Below, piece by piece: positions 8,601 through 15,974 of a DNA stretch of 34,076 nucleotides. The translations under genes and the position numbers were made by a program. This DNA is from an uncultured Oscillospiraceae bacterium. Its GTDB lineage: Bacteria; Bacillota; Clostridia; Oscillospirales; Oscillospiraceae. The stretch spans positions 1 to 34,076 of the forward strand of contig CAKUBI010000023.1 of NCBI GenBank assembly GCA_934636865.1. The letters run 5' to 3'. Below the pieces are notes generated by a model. It searched no databases and was not told the origin of the DNA. It was given only the letters and a program-made list of their open reading frames with translations. Position 1 is the stretch's first letter, and each line of letters starts with the position of its first letter.

Positions 8601-10270
8601 AGCTGAACGCCGCCGGTACGGCGATGGAGATCGACAAGGTCTACTGTTCCGCCGACGGCGAGACCTGGCACGAGATCGACAGCGCTGACGGCGACAAGCT
8701 CGTCATCACCAACAGCTACGTCGATCCGGACCCCGCGAGCTTTAACCCCAACGGCTACATCGTCAAGCAGATGACCGGTGACGAAATGCCGACCGAAGAG
8801 ACCTTCACCGTCAACGTCGCTCCTGCGGCGGGCGGCGCAGGCGTGAACGGTACGGCGACGCTTCGCACAGGAAGCACGAACTTCGTGTTCCCCGAGAACA
8901 GCAGCTTCGCGATCTCCGAGGAGACCATCTTCATGGTGTCTGAGGACGCGGGCAGCGCGGCGCGCGTGACCTATGATGACAACGTCTATCAGCTCAAGGT
9001 CACGGTGAAGCTGAACGCCGCCGGTACGGCGATGGAGGTTGACAAGGTCTGCTGTTCCGCCGACGGCGAGACCTGGCACGAGATCGACAACGCTGACGGC
9101 GACAAGCTCGTCATCACCAACAGCTACGAGGCGGAGATCATCCCCGATGCCATCACCATCGATCTCAGCCAGTATATCCAGAAGGAGCTCAAGCTTACCG
9201 GCGACAACCGCTTCACCGGCGCGACCTACACCGCGAGCGTGACGCCGATCATCGACGGCGAGCTGGGCGAGGCAAAGACCATTTCCGTCAGCTATGCGGC
9301 CAATGAGTCCGGCCTCAAGACCTTCAACGGCACGCTGACCTTCACCGAGAGCGGCACCTACCGCTACGAGGTCAGGGAGAACATCCCCGCCAACGCGACG
9401 GGCTATGATACGAGCGTTTATGAGCTGCTCATCATTGTCACGGCCAAGGACGGCAAGCTTGTCGCCACGGTCGGCCAGAAGCTTGCGGGCGATCAGTCCG
9501 GCGAGCTCACGAACGAGCCGATCGTGTTCCACAACACGTACAACACGGGCAACGCGACCATTATCATCCCGCCCGATGAGCGTCCCACGCTGAACACCGA
9601 TGACCACTACGCTTACGTCATGGGTTATCCCGACGGTACGGTCCGCCCCATGGGCAACATCACCCGTGCCGAGGTCGCGACCATCTTCTTCCGCCTGCTG
9701 ACCGACGACAGCCGCGGCCAGTTCTGGGCCACGACGAACGCCTACAGCGACGTCAAGAGCGGCGACTGGTTCAACAACGCCGTCTCCACCCTCAGCAACG
9801 CGGGCATCATTAGCGGCTATCCCGACGGCACGTTCCGTCCGAACGCCCCCATCACCCGTGCCGAGATGGCCAAGGTCGTCGCCCTGTTCGCCAAGCTCGA
9901 CAAGAGCGAGGACCTCTTCAATGATATCGCCGGTCACTGGGCCGAGGCGTATATCAGACTGGCCGCGGGCAACGGCTGGATCGCGGGCTATCCCGACGGC
10001 AGCTTCAAGCCGCAGCAGAACATCACGCGCGCCGAGACCATGACCATGATCAACCGCGTGCTGGATCGTGTTCCCTCCGTGGAGAGCCACCTGCTTCCCT
10101 ACAATGTGATGCTGACCTTCCCTGACTGCCAGAGCGGCCAGTGGTACTACATCGCGGTCCAGGAGGCGACCAACAGCCACACCTATGAGCGTGCTGTGAC
10201 CGAAAAGCACGGCGACGAGCAGTGGATCGCACTGCGTGAGAACCGCGACTGGACGGAGTTTGAGCACTAA
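5603..10270 (+). CDS. SLH-anchored adhesin with VWA domain and pilin-like repeats
   Basis: A 1555-residue secreted surface protein. A signal peptide (about 1-25, VSAFA before ADD) leads to a von Willebrand A domain with MIDAS residues DVSGS at 73-77 and the TDG loop near residue 199. An InlB-type B-repeat follows (about 438-504, ending LVAQW), then two MBG-like beta modules (about 511-690). Three 136-residue modules (773-908, 909-1044, 1045-1175) come next. A Spy0128/FctA-like module (about 1184-1315) has YRYEVRE and FHNTY, suggesting a Lys-Asn isopeptide bond between K of IQKEL and N of FHNTY (inference). Three SLH domains (about 1333-1490) should bind cell-wall pyruvylated polymer. No LPXTG sorting signal is present, and about 65 residues of unknown role follow the SLH block. 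Probable role: binding host or other surfaces in the gut. ATG 5603 has GGAGAGG upstream. Confidence 0.9.
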   Translation: MKRRLMAVLMALVMTLSLLPVSAFAADDPGISFTKSAVANDDGTYTITMEAYATGKTTTTTTKQALDIALVLDVSGSMDDNFGRGPQRQKKLDALKTAVNSFIDGVAEGSPESNISIVKFAGNMTNKVGNDTYREKGYIYNYTQIVKQLTAVKTGKDELKTAVSSLRAAGATAADYGMEKAETALATAQNPKVIVMFTDGEPNHDNGFDYEVATSVINKAQTMKAAGTTIYTVGVFERTDDTTNRYMSSTSSNYPKATAEIIHHFVFPDEWRVNNGGTDKGSYYKTASSASDLNNIFKEISQEISSAANANLNDKTTVVDTISDYFTLDTDNAASVKVYTADKTADGWAEAVEAPESVKVSIDGKTVSVTGYDYAANYVHDGQGQKLIIKITVVPSGTGCETKDIPTNADSSTDNAAKVMLNGEEVTSAPSASIEGHAVAYDLAGGEKQSDFPTLYYPEYAQVSVTDKVPTKQGYDFTGWNCGDASASGEFVMLDEDITLVAQWVKQTIDDKIIVEVTGNHATLPYNGEEQSVSGYTIAITQNSAEHPYDLAYVTGPAQETSIAKGTDKGTYEMGLKKEDFQNTNADYTNVEFIVTDGFLTITPKDVTFTGKSDSREWTGEEQEITGITPDGLLTGDTYEGLSYSAKGTDAGKYDGVFSGDVVIKNADGVDVTDNYNVIKTPGVLTITDKTETVAVMFRIVNGTWKDGSRADKTATVTLTNGKGTLDEKDVPTGMQPDKGYTNGTWDVTPNTAEDAIKGGEVYTYSYEKIIPASFNPNGYIVKQMTGDEMPAEETFTVNVAPLSGGAGVNGTATLRTGSTNFVFPEGSSFAISEETIFMVSEDAGSAARVTYDDNVYQLKVTVKLNAAGTAMEIDKVYCSADGETWHEIDSADGDKLVITNSYVDPDPASFNPNGYIVKQMTGDEMPAEETFTVNVAPLSGGAGVNGTATLRTGSTNFVFPEGSSFAISEETIFMVSEDAGSAARVTYDDNVYQLKVTVKLNAAGTAMEIDKVYCSADGETWHEIDSADGDKLVITNSYVDPDPASFNPNGYIVKQMTGDEMPTEETFTVNVAPAAGGAGVNGTATLRTGSTNFVFPENSSFAISEETIFMVSEDAGSAARVTYDDNVYQLKVTVKLNAAGTAMEVDKVCCSADGETWHEIDNADGDKLVITNSYEAEIIPDAITIDLSQYIQKELKLTGDNRFTGATYTASVTPIIDGELGEAKTISVSYAANESGLKTFNGTLTFTESGTYRYEVRENIPANATGYDTSVYELLIIVTAKDGKLVATVGQKLAGDQSGELTNEPIVFHNTYNTGNATIIIPPDERPTLNTDDHYAYVMGYPDGTVRPMGNITRAEVATIFFRLLTDDSRGQFWATTNAYSDVKSGDWFNNAVSTLSNAGIISGYPDGTFRPNAPITRAEMAKVVALFAKLDKSEDLFNDIAGHWAEAYIRLAAGNGWIAGYPDGSFKPQQNITRAETMTMINRVLDRVPSVESHLLPYNVMLTFPDCQSGQWYYIAVQEATNSHTYERAVTEKHGDEQWIALRENRDWTEFEH
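7919..8326 (+). repeat. Adhesin module repeat, copy 1 (408 bp)
   Basis: Encodes ASFNPNGYIVKQMTG through ITNSYVDPDP, residues 773-908. It is identical base for base to copy 2. Confidence 0.97.
8327..8734 (+). repeat. Adhesin module repeat, copy 2 (408 bp)
   Basis: Perfect tandem copy of 7919-8326; no base difference was found on reading both through. This points to very recent duplication or gene conversion. Confidence 0.97.
8735..9127 (+). repeat. Adhesin module repeat, copy 3 (diverged)
   Basis: Same module with scattered changes, for example PLSGG to PAAGG, EGSS to ENSS, EIDKVY to EVDKVC and DSADG to DNADG. Several synonymous changes are also present, so it is older than the split between copies 1 and 2. 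Confidence 0.95.
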
Positions 10271-10285
10271 GCTGCAAGCACAATG

Positions 10286-10319
10286 AAAAAAGGAGACCCC
10301 TGCGGGGGCCTCCTTTTTT
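10286..10319 (+). terminator. Terminator of the adhesin gene
   Basis: AAAAAAGGAG...CCCC, loop TGC, GGGG...CTCCTTTTTT, with a small internal bulge and a 6-T tail. Confidence 0.85.
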
Positions 10320-10322
10320 GCG

Positions 10323-10378
10323 TTTTACGGCGATTTTACAAAAGAAATCTTTTCGATTTTACGCTGGCTGTTTATTCT
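10323..10378 (+). promoter_or_regulatory. PhoP-box-like direct repeats upstream of pstS
   Basis: TTTTAC occurs at 10323-10328, 10334-10339 and 10357-10362, that is with spacings of 11 and 23 bp (one and about two helical turns). The Bacillus PhoP box is a TT(A/T)ACA-type hexamer repeated every 11 bp. TATTCT at 10373-10378 is a possible -10 box, which would put the repeats at about -27, -50 and -61, the range used by PhoP-activated promoters. A response regulator and kinase of the Pho type are encoded further down the same operon. Confidence 0.55.
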
Positions 10379-10431
10379 CTTAACCGTAGGCAGAAAACAT
10401 CTGTAAGAAAAACGAAAGGAAGTTTTTTAAA

Positions 10432-11292
10432 ATGAAAAAGCTCATTTCTCTTGCGCTGACGGCTGCAATGGCCCTCAGCATCCTGACCGCCTGCGGCAGC
10501 AAGAACGACACCGCCGACAATACGAACAATGACGCAAACAGCGGCACGGAGACCACCATCTCCGGCACCGTCTCCACCGACGGCTCCACCTCGATGGAAA
10601 AGGTCATCAACTCCCTCGGCGAGTCCTTCATGGCGCAGAACAAGGACGTGAAGTTCACCTATAACCCCACCGGTTCTGGCAGCGGCATCCAGGCCGTTTC
10701 CGAGGGCCGCTGCGATATCGGCCTTTCGAGCCGCGCGCTCAAGGACGATGAAAAGGCCTCCGGCCTTGTGGAGACCACGCTCGCGCTCGACGGCATCGCC
10801 ATCGTCGTGAACCCGGAAAACCCGGTCTCCGACCTGGACGTTGACACCATCGCCAAGATCTACACCGGCGAGATCACCAACTGGAAAGACGTCGGCGGCG
10901 ACGACGCCGAGATCGTGCTCATCGGCCGCGAGGCCGGCTCCGGCACGCGCGACGGCTTTGAGTCCATCACCGATACGAAGGACGCGTGCGCGTACCGTCA
11001 GGAGCTCACCTCCACGGGCGACGTCATCAACACCGTTTCCACGAACCCCAACGCCATCGGCTACGCTTCCCTCTCCGCAGCCGGCGACAGCGTGAAGGCG
11101 CTGACGGTCGGCGGTGTGGAAGCCACGGAGGACACCGTCAGAGACGGCAGCTATGTGGTCCAGCGTCCCTTCGTGCTCGTGACGAAGGAAGGCACCGAGC
11201 TTTCCGCTGCGGCACAGGCCTTCTTCGACTACGCGCTCTCCGCTGACGCAGCGGACATCATCGCCGCCGCCGGTGCGGTCGCGATCCACTAA
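10432..11292 (+). CDS. pstS: Phosphate ABC transporter substrate-binding lipoprotein PstS
   Basis: A 286-residue lipoprotein. The signal peptide ends in lipobox LTAC with lipidated Cys21, followed by an Asn/Asp/Thr-rich linker to about residue 45. The mature part is a periplasmic-binding-protein fold with PstS signatures: STDGSTSMEKVI (phosphate loop), SSRALKDDE, and EAGSGTRDGF near residue 170, whose Ser, Gly, Thr and Arg contact phosphate in the family. It hands phosphate to PstC/PstA in the membrane. AGGA at 10417-10420 precedes ATG 10432. It heads an eight-gene operon and probably responds to phosphate starvation through the repeats upstream. A hairpin after its stop may let pstS be made in excess over the rest. 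Confidence 0.95.
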   Translation: MKKLISLALTAAMALSILTACGSKNDTADNTNNDANSGTETTISGTVSTDGSTSMEKVINSLGESFMAQNKDVKFTYNPTGSGSGIQAVSEGRCDIGLSSRALKDDEKASGLVETTLALDGIAIVVNPENPVSDLDVDTIAKIYTGEITNWKDVGGDDAEIVLIGREAGSGTRDGFESITDTKDACAYRQELTSTGDVINTVSTNPNAIGYASLSAAGDSVKALTVGGVEATEDTVRDGSYVVQRPFVLVTKEGTELSAAAQAFFDYALSADAADIIAAAGAVAIH

Positions 11293-11308
11293 CAAACATG
11301 ATCCCGGA

Positions 11309-11332
11309 GGGGGACGGCGGAAGCCGTCTCCC
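11309..11332 (+). promoter_or_regulatory. Intercistronic hairpin between pstS and pstC
   Basis: A 10-bp stem (11309-11318 with 11323-11332, one G-U pair) closed by a GGAA loop, a GNRA tetraloop. No T-run follows, so RNA stabilisation or processing, or weak attenuation, is more likely than full termination. Confidence 0.6.
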
Positions 11333-11353
11333 TTGGGCGTCGGAGGAAAAACT

Positions 11354-12229
11354 ATGGCGCAGAAGAAAAAATGGTTTGAGATCGCCGTGCACGGTGTTTT
11401 TCTCATTTTGGGCCTGATCACGGTCGGATGCGTGCTGCTCATCACGGTGTATCTCGTGATCTCCGGCATCCCGGCCATCCGGCAGATCGGGCTGATCCCG
11501 TTCCTGACAGGCAAGGTCTGGGCCTCCACGGCGGCGGAGCCGCAGTATGGCATCCTGCCGTTCATCCTCACAAGCGTGTATGGCACGGCGGGCGCGATCG
11601 TCCTCGGCGTGCCGGTCGGCTTTTTGACGGCGGTGTACCTTGCCAAGGCCGCGCCGAAAAAGGTCCGCACGGTGCTGGAATCCGCCGTCAGTCTGCTTGC
11701 GGGCATCCCGTCGGTCGTCTACGGCCTTGTGGGCATGCTGGTGCTCGTGCCCGCCATCCGCAAGACCTTCCGTCTGCCGGACGGTGCGAGCCTGCTCGCG
11801 GCCATCATCGTGCTGGCAGTGATGATCCTGCCGTCGATCATCAAGGTGAGCGTCACGGCGCTCGAGGCCGTGCCGAGAGAGTATGAGGATGCCTCGCTCG
11901 CGCTGGGCGCAACGCCGGTGGAAACGTATTTCCGCGTCTCCGTCCCGGCGGCAAAAAGCGGCATCGCCGCGGCGGTGGTGCTCGGCGTGGGCCGCGCCAT
12001 CGGCGAAGCGATGGCGGTGATGATGGTCTCGGGCAATGTGCCGAACATGCCGGGCTCGATCTTTGAGAGCGTCCGCTTCCTCACAACGGCGGTCGCGAGC
12101 GAGATGTCGTATTCGTCCGGCCTGCAGCGCCAGGCGCTGTTTTCCATCGCGCTGGTGCTGTATCTTTTCATCCTGCTCATCAACGCCGCGCTCAACTTCT
12201 TCTTAAAGCGCGATAAGGAGGGATCGTGA
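11354..12229 (+). CDS. pstC: Phosphate ABC transporter permease PstC
   Basis: A 291-residue membrane protein with about six predicted helices, the first at about residues 15-38. It has the binding-protein-dependent permease loop (GVGRAIGEAMAVMMVSGN near residue 220) through which the permease contacts the PstB ATPase. GIPSVVYGLVGM is a strong PstC/PstA family signature. ATG 11354 follows GGAGG at 11342-11346; the reading frame stays open further upstream, but that stretch lies over the intercistronic hairpin and has no ribosome site. Its stop overlaps the pstA start (TGATG). Confidence 0.95.
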   Translation: MAQKKKWFEIAVHGVFLILGLITVGCVLLITVYLVISGIPAIRQIGLIPFLTGKVWASTAAEPQYGILPFILTSVYGTAGAIVLGVPVGFLTAVYLAKAAPKKVRTVLESAVSLLAGIPSVVYGLVGMLVLVPAIRKTFRLPDGASLLAAIIVLAVMILPSIIKVSVTALEAVPREYEDASLALGATPVETYFRVSVPAAKSGIAAAVVLGVGRAIGEAMAVMMVSGNVPNMPGSIFESVRFLTTAVASEMSYSSGLQRQALFSIALVLYLFILLINAALNFFLKRDKEGS

Positions 12230-13080
12230 TGCTTAAAAAGCGCGCCTCGGCCAGCCGCCGGGCCTATATCACGCTGATGCGCACGCTGATGCTTGCCGCT
12301 GCGGTATTGACTTGTGCCCTTGTACTCGGTATGATGGGGTATATATTAGGCAATGGTCTGCCAAACATCACCTGGGAAATGCTCTCCACCGCGCCGAGCT
12401 ATCTTGCAAACCGCATCGGCATCCTGCCGGATGTCCTGAGCACGCTCTACATCGTGTTTGCAACGCTTCTGATCGTGCTGCCGCTCGGCGTGGGCGCGGC
12501 GATCTACCTCAATGAGTATGCCGCGAACAAAAAGCTCGTCTCCGTCATCGAGTACGCGTCGGAAACGCTCTCGGGCATCCCGTCGATCATCTACGGCCTT
12601 GTCGGCATGCTGATCTTCTGCAAAAACGGCACGTCGCTGCTGGCGGGCGCGCTGACGCTCACGATCATGAACCTGCCGACCGTCATGCGCACGGCGCAGG
12701 AGAGCCTTAAGACTGTTCCGCAGAGCTACCGCGAGGGCGCGTTCGCCCTGGGCGCGGGCAAGTGGCGCACCATCCGCACGGTGGTGCTGCCGAGCTGCGT
12801 GGACGGCGTGATCACGGGTTGCATCCTGTCGATCGGACGCATCCTCGGCGAATCGGCGGCGCTTTTGTTCACCGCGGGTTCGGCCCACATGCTCTACGGC
12901 TTTTTCGAGGGGATGCAGAACGCGGGCGCGACGCTGACGGTGGCGCTCTACTTCTACGCCAAGGAGTCGAGCGACACGGGGGTGGTGTTTGCCATCGCGG
13001 CGATCCTGATGCTGCTGACGATGCTCATCAACCTTGCGGCGGACCTTGCCGGTCGATATTTCAGGAGGAAACAGGAATGA
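12229..13080 (+). CDS. pstA: Phosphate ABC transporter permease PstA
   Basis: A 283-residue permease partner of PstC, with six predicted helices and the loop SIGRILGESAALLFTAG near residue 205. GIPSIIYGLVGM mirrors the PstC motif. The start could be GTG 12226 or ATG 12229. I chose ATG because AAGGAGGG at about 12215-12222 is then 6 nt away, and it overlaps the pstC stop as TGATG. Its stop overlaps the following kinase gene as ATGA with AGGAGG at 13063-13068, so the two are translationally coupled. Confidence 0.95.
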   Translation: MLKKRASASRRAYITLMRTLMLAAAVLTCALVLGMMGYILGNGLPNITWEMLSTAPSYLANRIGILPDVLSTLYIVFATLLIVLPLGVGAAIYLNEYAANKKLVSVIEYASETLSGIPSIIYGLVGMLIFCKNGTSLLAGALTLTIMNLPTVMRTAQESLKTVPQSYREGAFALGAGKWRTIRTVVLPSCVDGVITGCILSIGRILGESAALLFTAGSAHMLYGFFEGMQNAGATLTVALYFYAKESSDTGVVFAIAAILMLLTMLINLAADLAGRYFRRKQE

Positions 13081-13901
13081 TCCGATCGGTGAACGGAAGC
13101 GGCATGAAGCGCATGGCGCTTTTAAACGACCTCTCGTGCTTCGGCAAATGCTCGCTGAGCGTGGCGATGCCCATTATCTCCGCCTACGGCGTGGAGACGG
13201 TGCCGCTGCCGACGGCGCTCCTCTCGACCCACACGGCGGAGGGCTTCGGCGATTACGTTCTGCGCGATCTCACGGACGAGATGGAGAAATTTGCCGCGCA
13301 CTGGAAAACGCTCGGCGTCCGCTTTGACGGCGTATGCACAGGCTTTTTCGGCTCAGCCTCGCAGCTTTCGTTCGCAAGGAAATTTCTGCATGATTTTGCA
13401 CGGCCCGATACGCTCGTGGTCGTGGACCCCGTGCTCGGCGACAACGGCGCGCTGTACGGCTGCTTCACCGATGAATTCGTGACGGCCATGCGCGCGCTCT
13501 GCGCGGACGCACAGCTCATCACGCCCAACCACACGGAGGCGGCGCTGCTCGCCGGCTGTGCGATGGATGCGGGCGAGGAGGAGCTTTTATCAAAGCTCAC
13601 GGTGCCGAACGTCATCATCACGAGCGTGCGGCGCGGCGATCAGATCGGCTACGCCGCGCGGCTGAACGGGGAATATATGGAGCTTTTCCGGCCCTGCCTT
13701 CCGCAGACGCTGCATGGCACGGGGGACGTGTTCGTCTCCGCGCTCTGCGGCGAGCTGATGAGCGGGCGGGCCATGCCGGACGCGCTTTCGCGCGCGGCGG
13801 ATTTTTGTGACCGATGCGTGCGGAAAACCGCCGCGCGCGGCGAGGACCACTGGTACGGCCTCGCATTTGAAGACGTATTGAAAGAGGAAAGAAACCTATG
13901 A
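13077..13901 (+). CDS. Pyridoxal/pyridoxamine kinase-like protein (PdxK/PdxY type)
   Basis: A 274-residue ribokinase-superfamily kinase that would phosphorylate a B6 vitamer with ATP. Family features are [18 protein letters not shown] near the start, the central [26 protein letters not shown], and the catalytic GTGD motif with Asp217 as general base. It is coupled by ATGA overlaps both to pstA before it and to pstB after it, so it is an integral member of the phosphate operon rather than a passenger with its own promoter. This placement is unusual: pstA is normally followed directly by pstB. Substrate is inferred from family likeness; another small alcohol or hydroxymethyl-pyrimidine substrate cannot be excluded. 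Confidence 0.82.
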   Translation: MIRSVNGSGMKRMALLNDLSCFGKCSLSVAMPIISAYGVETVPLPTALLSTHTAEGFGDYVLRDLTDEMEKFAAHWKTLGVRFDGVCTGFFGSASQLSFARKFLHDFARPDTLVVVDPVLGDNGALYGCFTDEFVTAMRALCADAQLITPNHTEAALLAGCAMDAGEEELLSKLTVPNVIITSVRRGDQIGYAARLNGEYMELFRPCLPQTLHGTGDVFVSALCGELMSGRAMPDALSRAADFCDRCVRKTAARGEDHWYGLAFEDVLKEERNL

Positions 13902-14653
13902 ACAGCATTCTTTCTGTTAAGGATCTCTGCCTGTGGTACGGGAGCCATCAGGCGCTCAAGGACATCAACATCGACATCCCGGAAAAGAGCATCACCGCGC
14001 TCATCGGACCGAGCGGCTGCGGCAAATCGACCTTTTTAAAGACGCTTGACCGCATGAACGACCTGATCCCGGACGTGAAGATCACGGGAAGCGTGAAGTA
14101 CAAGGGCGAGGACATCTTTGACCCCGCCGTGGACGTGAGCGAGCTGCGGCGTCAGGTGGGTATGGTCTTTCAGAAGCCCAACCCCTTCCCGATGAGCATT
14201 TACGACAATATCGCCTACGGTCCGCGCACGCACGGCATGAAGAACAAGGCCAAGCTCGACGAGATCGTGGAAAAGTCGCTGCGCGGCGCGGCCATCTGGG
14301 ACGAGGTCAAGGACCGGCTCAAGAAAAACGCGCTCGGCCTCTCCGGCGGACAGCAGCAGAGACTGTGCATCGCCCGCGCGCTGGCCGTCGAGCCGGAGGT
14401 GCTGCTGATGGACGAGCCGACGAGCGCACTCGACCCCATCTCCACCTCAAAGATCGAGGAGCTTGCGATGGAACTCAAGGAAAAGTACACCATCGTCATC
14501 GTCACGCACAATATGCAGCAGGCGGTGCGCATTTCCGACCGCACGGCGTTTTTCCTGCTCGGCGAGCTCGTCGAGTGCGGCGAGACGGAAAAGCTCTTCT
14601 CCCAGCCGCAGGACAAGCGGACGGAGGATTACATCACGGGGAGGTTCGGTTAA
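13898..14653 (+). CDS. pstB: Phosphate ABC transporter ATPase PstB
   Basis: A 251-residue ATPase of normal length for PstB. Walker [10 protein letters not shown] at 37-45, the PstB-typical [18 protein letters not shown] after it, Q-loop [18 protein letters not shown], signature LSGGQQQR, Walker [14 protein letters not shown], and H-loop IVTHN. It powers phosphate import through PstC/PstA and, with PhoU, takes part in signalling to the Pho kinase. The start overlaps the kinase stop as ATGA. The phoU start follows one base after the stop. Confidence 0.96.
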   Translation: MNSILSVKDLCLWYGSHQALKDINIDIPEKSITALIGPSGCGKSTFLKTLDRMNDLIPDVKITGSVKYKGEDIFDPAVDVSELRRQVGMVFQKPNPFPMSIYDNIAYGPRTHGMKNKAKLDEIVEKSLRGAAIWDEVKDRLKKNALGLSGGQQQRLCIARALAVEPEVLLMDEPTSALDPISTSKIEELAMELKEKYTIVIVTHNMQQAVRISDRTAFFLLGELVECGETEKLFSQPQDKRTEDYITGRFG

Positions 14654-14654
14654 T

Positions 14655-15299
14655 ATGAGAAGCCGGTTTGACGAGCAGCTTGCGCTGCTGAACAAGGAGC
14701 TCATCGAGATGGGCGCGCTGTGCGAGGAGGTCATCGCCCTTGCCTCGCAGTCGCTCACAGAGGGCGACGCGGCGCTGGCCGCGCGCGTTTCCCCGCTGGA
14801 TGCGGAGATCGACCGCAAGGAGCGCGAGATCGAGTCGCTGTGCTTAAAGCTTTTGTTGCAGCAGCAGCCGGTGGCGCGGGACCTTCGCCAGATCTCGGCG
14901 GCGCTTAAAATGATCACGGACATGGAGCGCATCGGCGATCAGGCCGAGGATATCGCCGAGATCGTCCGCTTCCTCGGCGGGCGCGGTGCGGAAAACGGCG
15001 GACTGCTGCGCGGCATGGCGCGCTCGACGATCAAGATGGTGACCGAGAGCGTGGACGCCTACGTCAAGGGCGATACGGCGCTCGCCTCGCAGGTCATCGC
15101 CGAGGACGACGTCGTGGACGACTACTTCGCGCGCGTGAAAAAGGCGCTCATTGCGCGCATTGCGCAGGACCCCGCGGACGGGGAATTCGCGCTCGATCTT
15201 CTCATGATCGCAAAGTATTTCGAGCGCATCGGCGACCATGCGACGAATATCGCCGAATGGGTCATTTTCTCTGTGACCGGCGAGCATAAGGAGGGATGA
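14655..15299 (+). CDS. phoU: Phosphate signalling protein PhoU
   Basis: A 214-residue all-helical protein made of two PhoU repeats, each with the metal-binding type stretch E/DxxRIGDxAxxIA: MERIGDQAEDIAE near residue 93 and FERIGDHATNIAE near residue 191. PhoU binds PstB and the Pho kinase and keeps the regulon off when phosphate is plentiful. GGGGAGG at the end of pstB serves as ribosome site. It lies directly before the two-component genes, the classical order in Firmicutes and Clostridia. Confidence 0.95.
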   Translation: MRSRFDEQLALLNKELIEMGALCEEVIALASQSLTEGDAALAARVSPLDAEIDRKEREIESLCLKLLLQQQPVARDLRQISAALKMITDMERIGDQAEDIAEIVRFLGGRGAENGGLLRGMARSTIKMVTESVDAYVKGDTALASQVIAEDDVVDDYFARVKKALIARIAQDPADGEFALDLLMIAKYFERIGDHATNIAEWVIFSVTGEHKEG

Positions 15300-15302
15300 A
15301 GC

Positions 15303-15974
15303 ATGATCTGGTGCGTGGAAGACGACGCCAGCATCCGTGATATCGAGGTATATGCCCTGCGCTCCACGGGCTTTGAGGCCGAGGGCTTCGAGGACGGCAC
15401 GAGCTTCTGGGAGGCGCTGCGCCGCGAAAAGCCGGACCTCGTCGTGCTTGACGTGATGCTGCCGGGCATCGACGGCTTAGAGCTCCTTCGCCGCATGCGC
15501 GCGGACCGGGAGCTTTCCGGTATCCCCATCGTTATGGCGACGGCCAAGGGCGCGGAGTACGACCGTATCCGGGGACTGGACCTCGGCGCGGACTACTATC
15601 TCGTCAAGCCCTTCGGCGTGATGGAGCTTGTCTCCTGCGTGAAGGCGGTGCTGCGCCGCTGCGCGCCCAAGTCCGCCGAGCAGCTCAGAGCCGGCGGCCT
15701 TGTGCTCGACGAAACGGAGCACATCGTCACGGTGGACGGCGAGCGCGCGGCGCTCACCTACAAGGAGTATGAGCTGCTGCGGCTCTTTTTGTCGCATCCG
15801 GGTGTGGCATTTTCGCGCGATCAGCTGATGGCGGACGTCTGGGGCACGGATTACTGCGGCGAAACACGCACCGTGGACATGCACATCCGCACGCTGCGGC
15901 AGAAGCTCGGCCCCTACGGCGAGCGCATTGAAACGGTGCGCGGCGTGGGCTACCGCATGGAGGGCAAGGCATGA
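15303..15974 (+). CDS. OmpR/PhoB-family response regulator of the phosphate operon
   Basis: A 223-residue regulator. The receiver domain (about 1-118) has the acidic cluster E6-D7-D8, phospho-acceptor Asp50 in VVLDVMLPG, Thr80 and Lys102. A winged-helix DNA-binding domain (about 130-222) contains YKEYELLRLFLSHPG, the recognition helix TVDMHIRTLRQKLG, and GVGYRME at the wing. It is the likely PhoP/PhoB that binds the TTTTAC repeats before pstS (inference from position). AAGGAGGG lies 6 nt before ATG 15303. Its stop overlaps the kinase start as ATGA. Confidence 0.93.
   Translation: MIWCVEDDASIRDIEVYALRSTGFEAEGFEDGTSFWEALRREKPDLVVLDVMLPGIDGLELLRRMRADRELSGIPIVMATAKGAEYDRIRGLDLGADYYLVKPFGVMELVSCVKAVLRRCAPKSAEQLRAGGLVLDETEHIVTVDGERAALTYKEYELLRLFLSHPGVAFSRDQLMADVWGTDYCGETRTVDMHIRTLRQKLGPYGERIETVRGVGYRMEGKA

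Noticed and set aside
7727..10267. 846-codon open frame on the minus strand
   Set aside because: Antisense of the adhesin; its internal repeats only mirror the 408-bp duplication.
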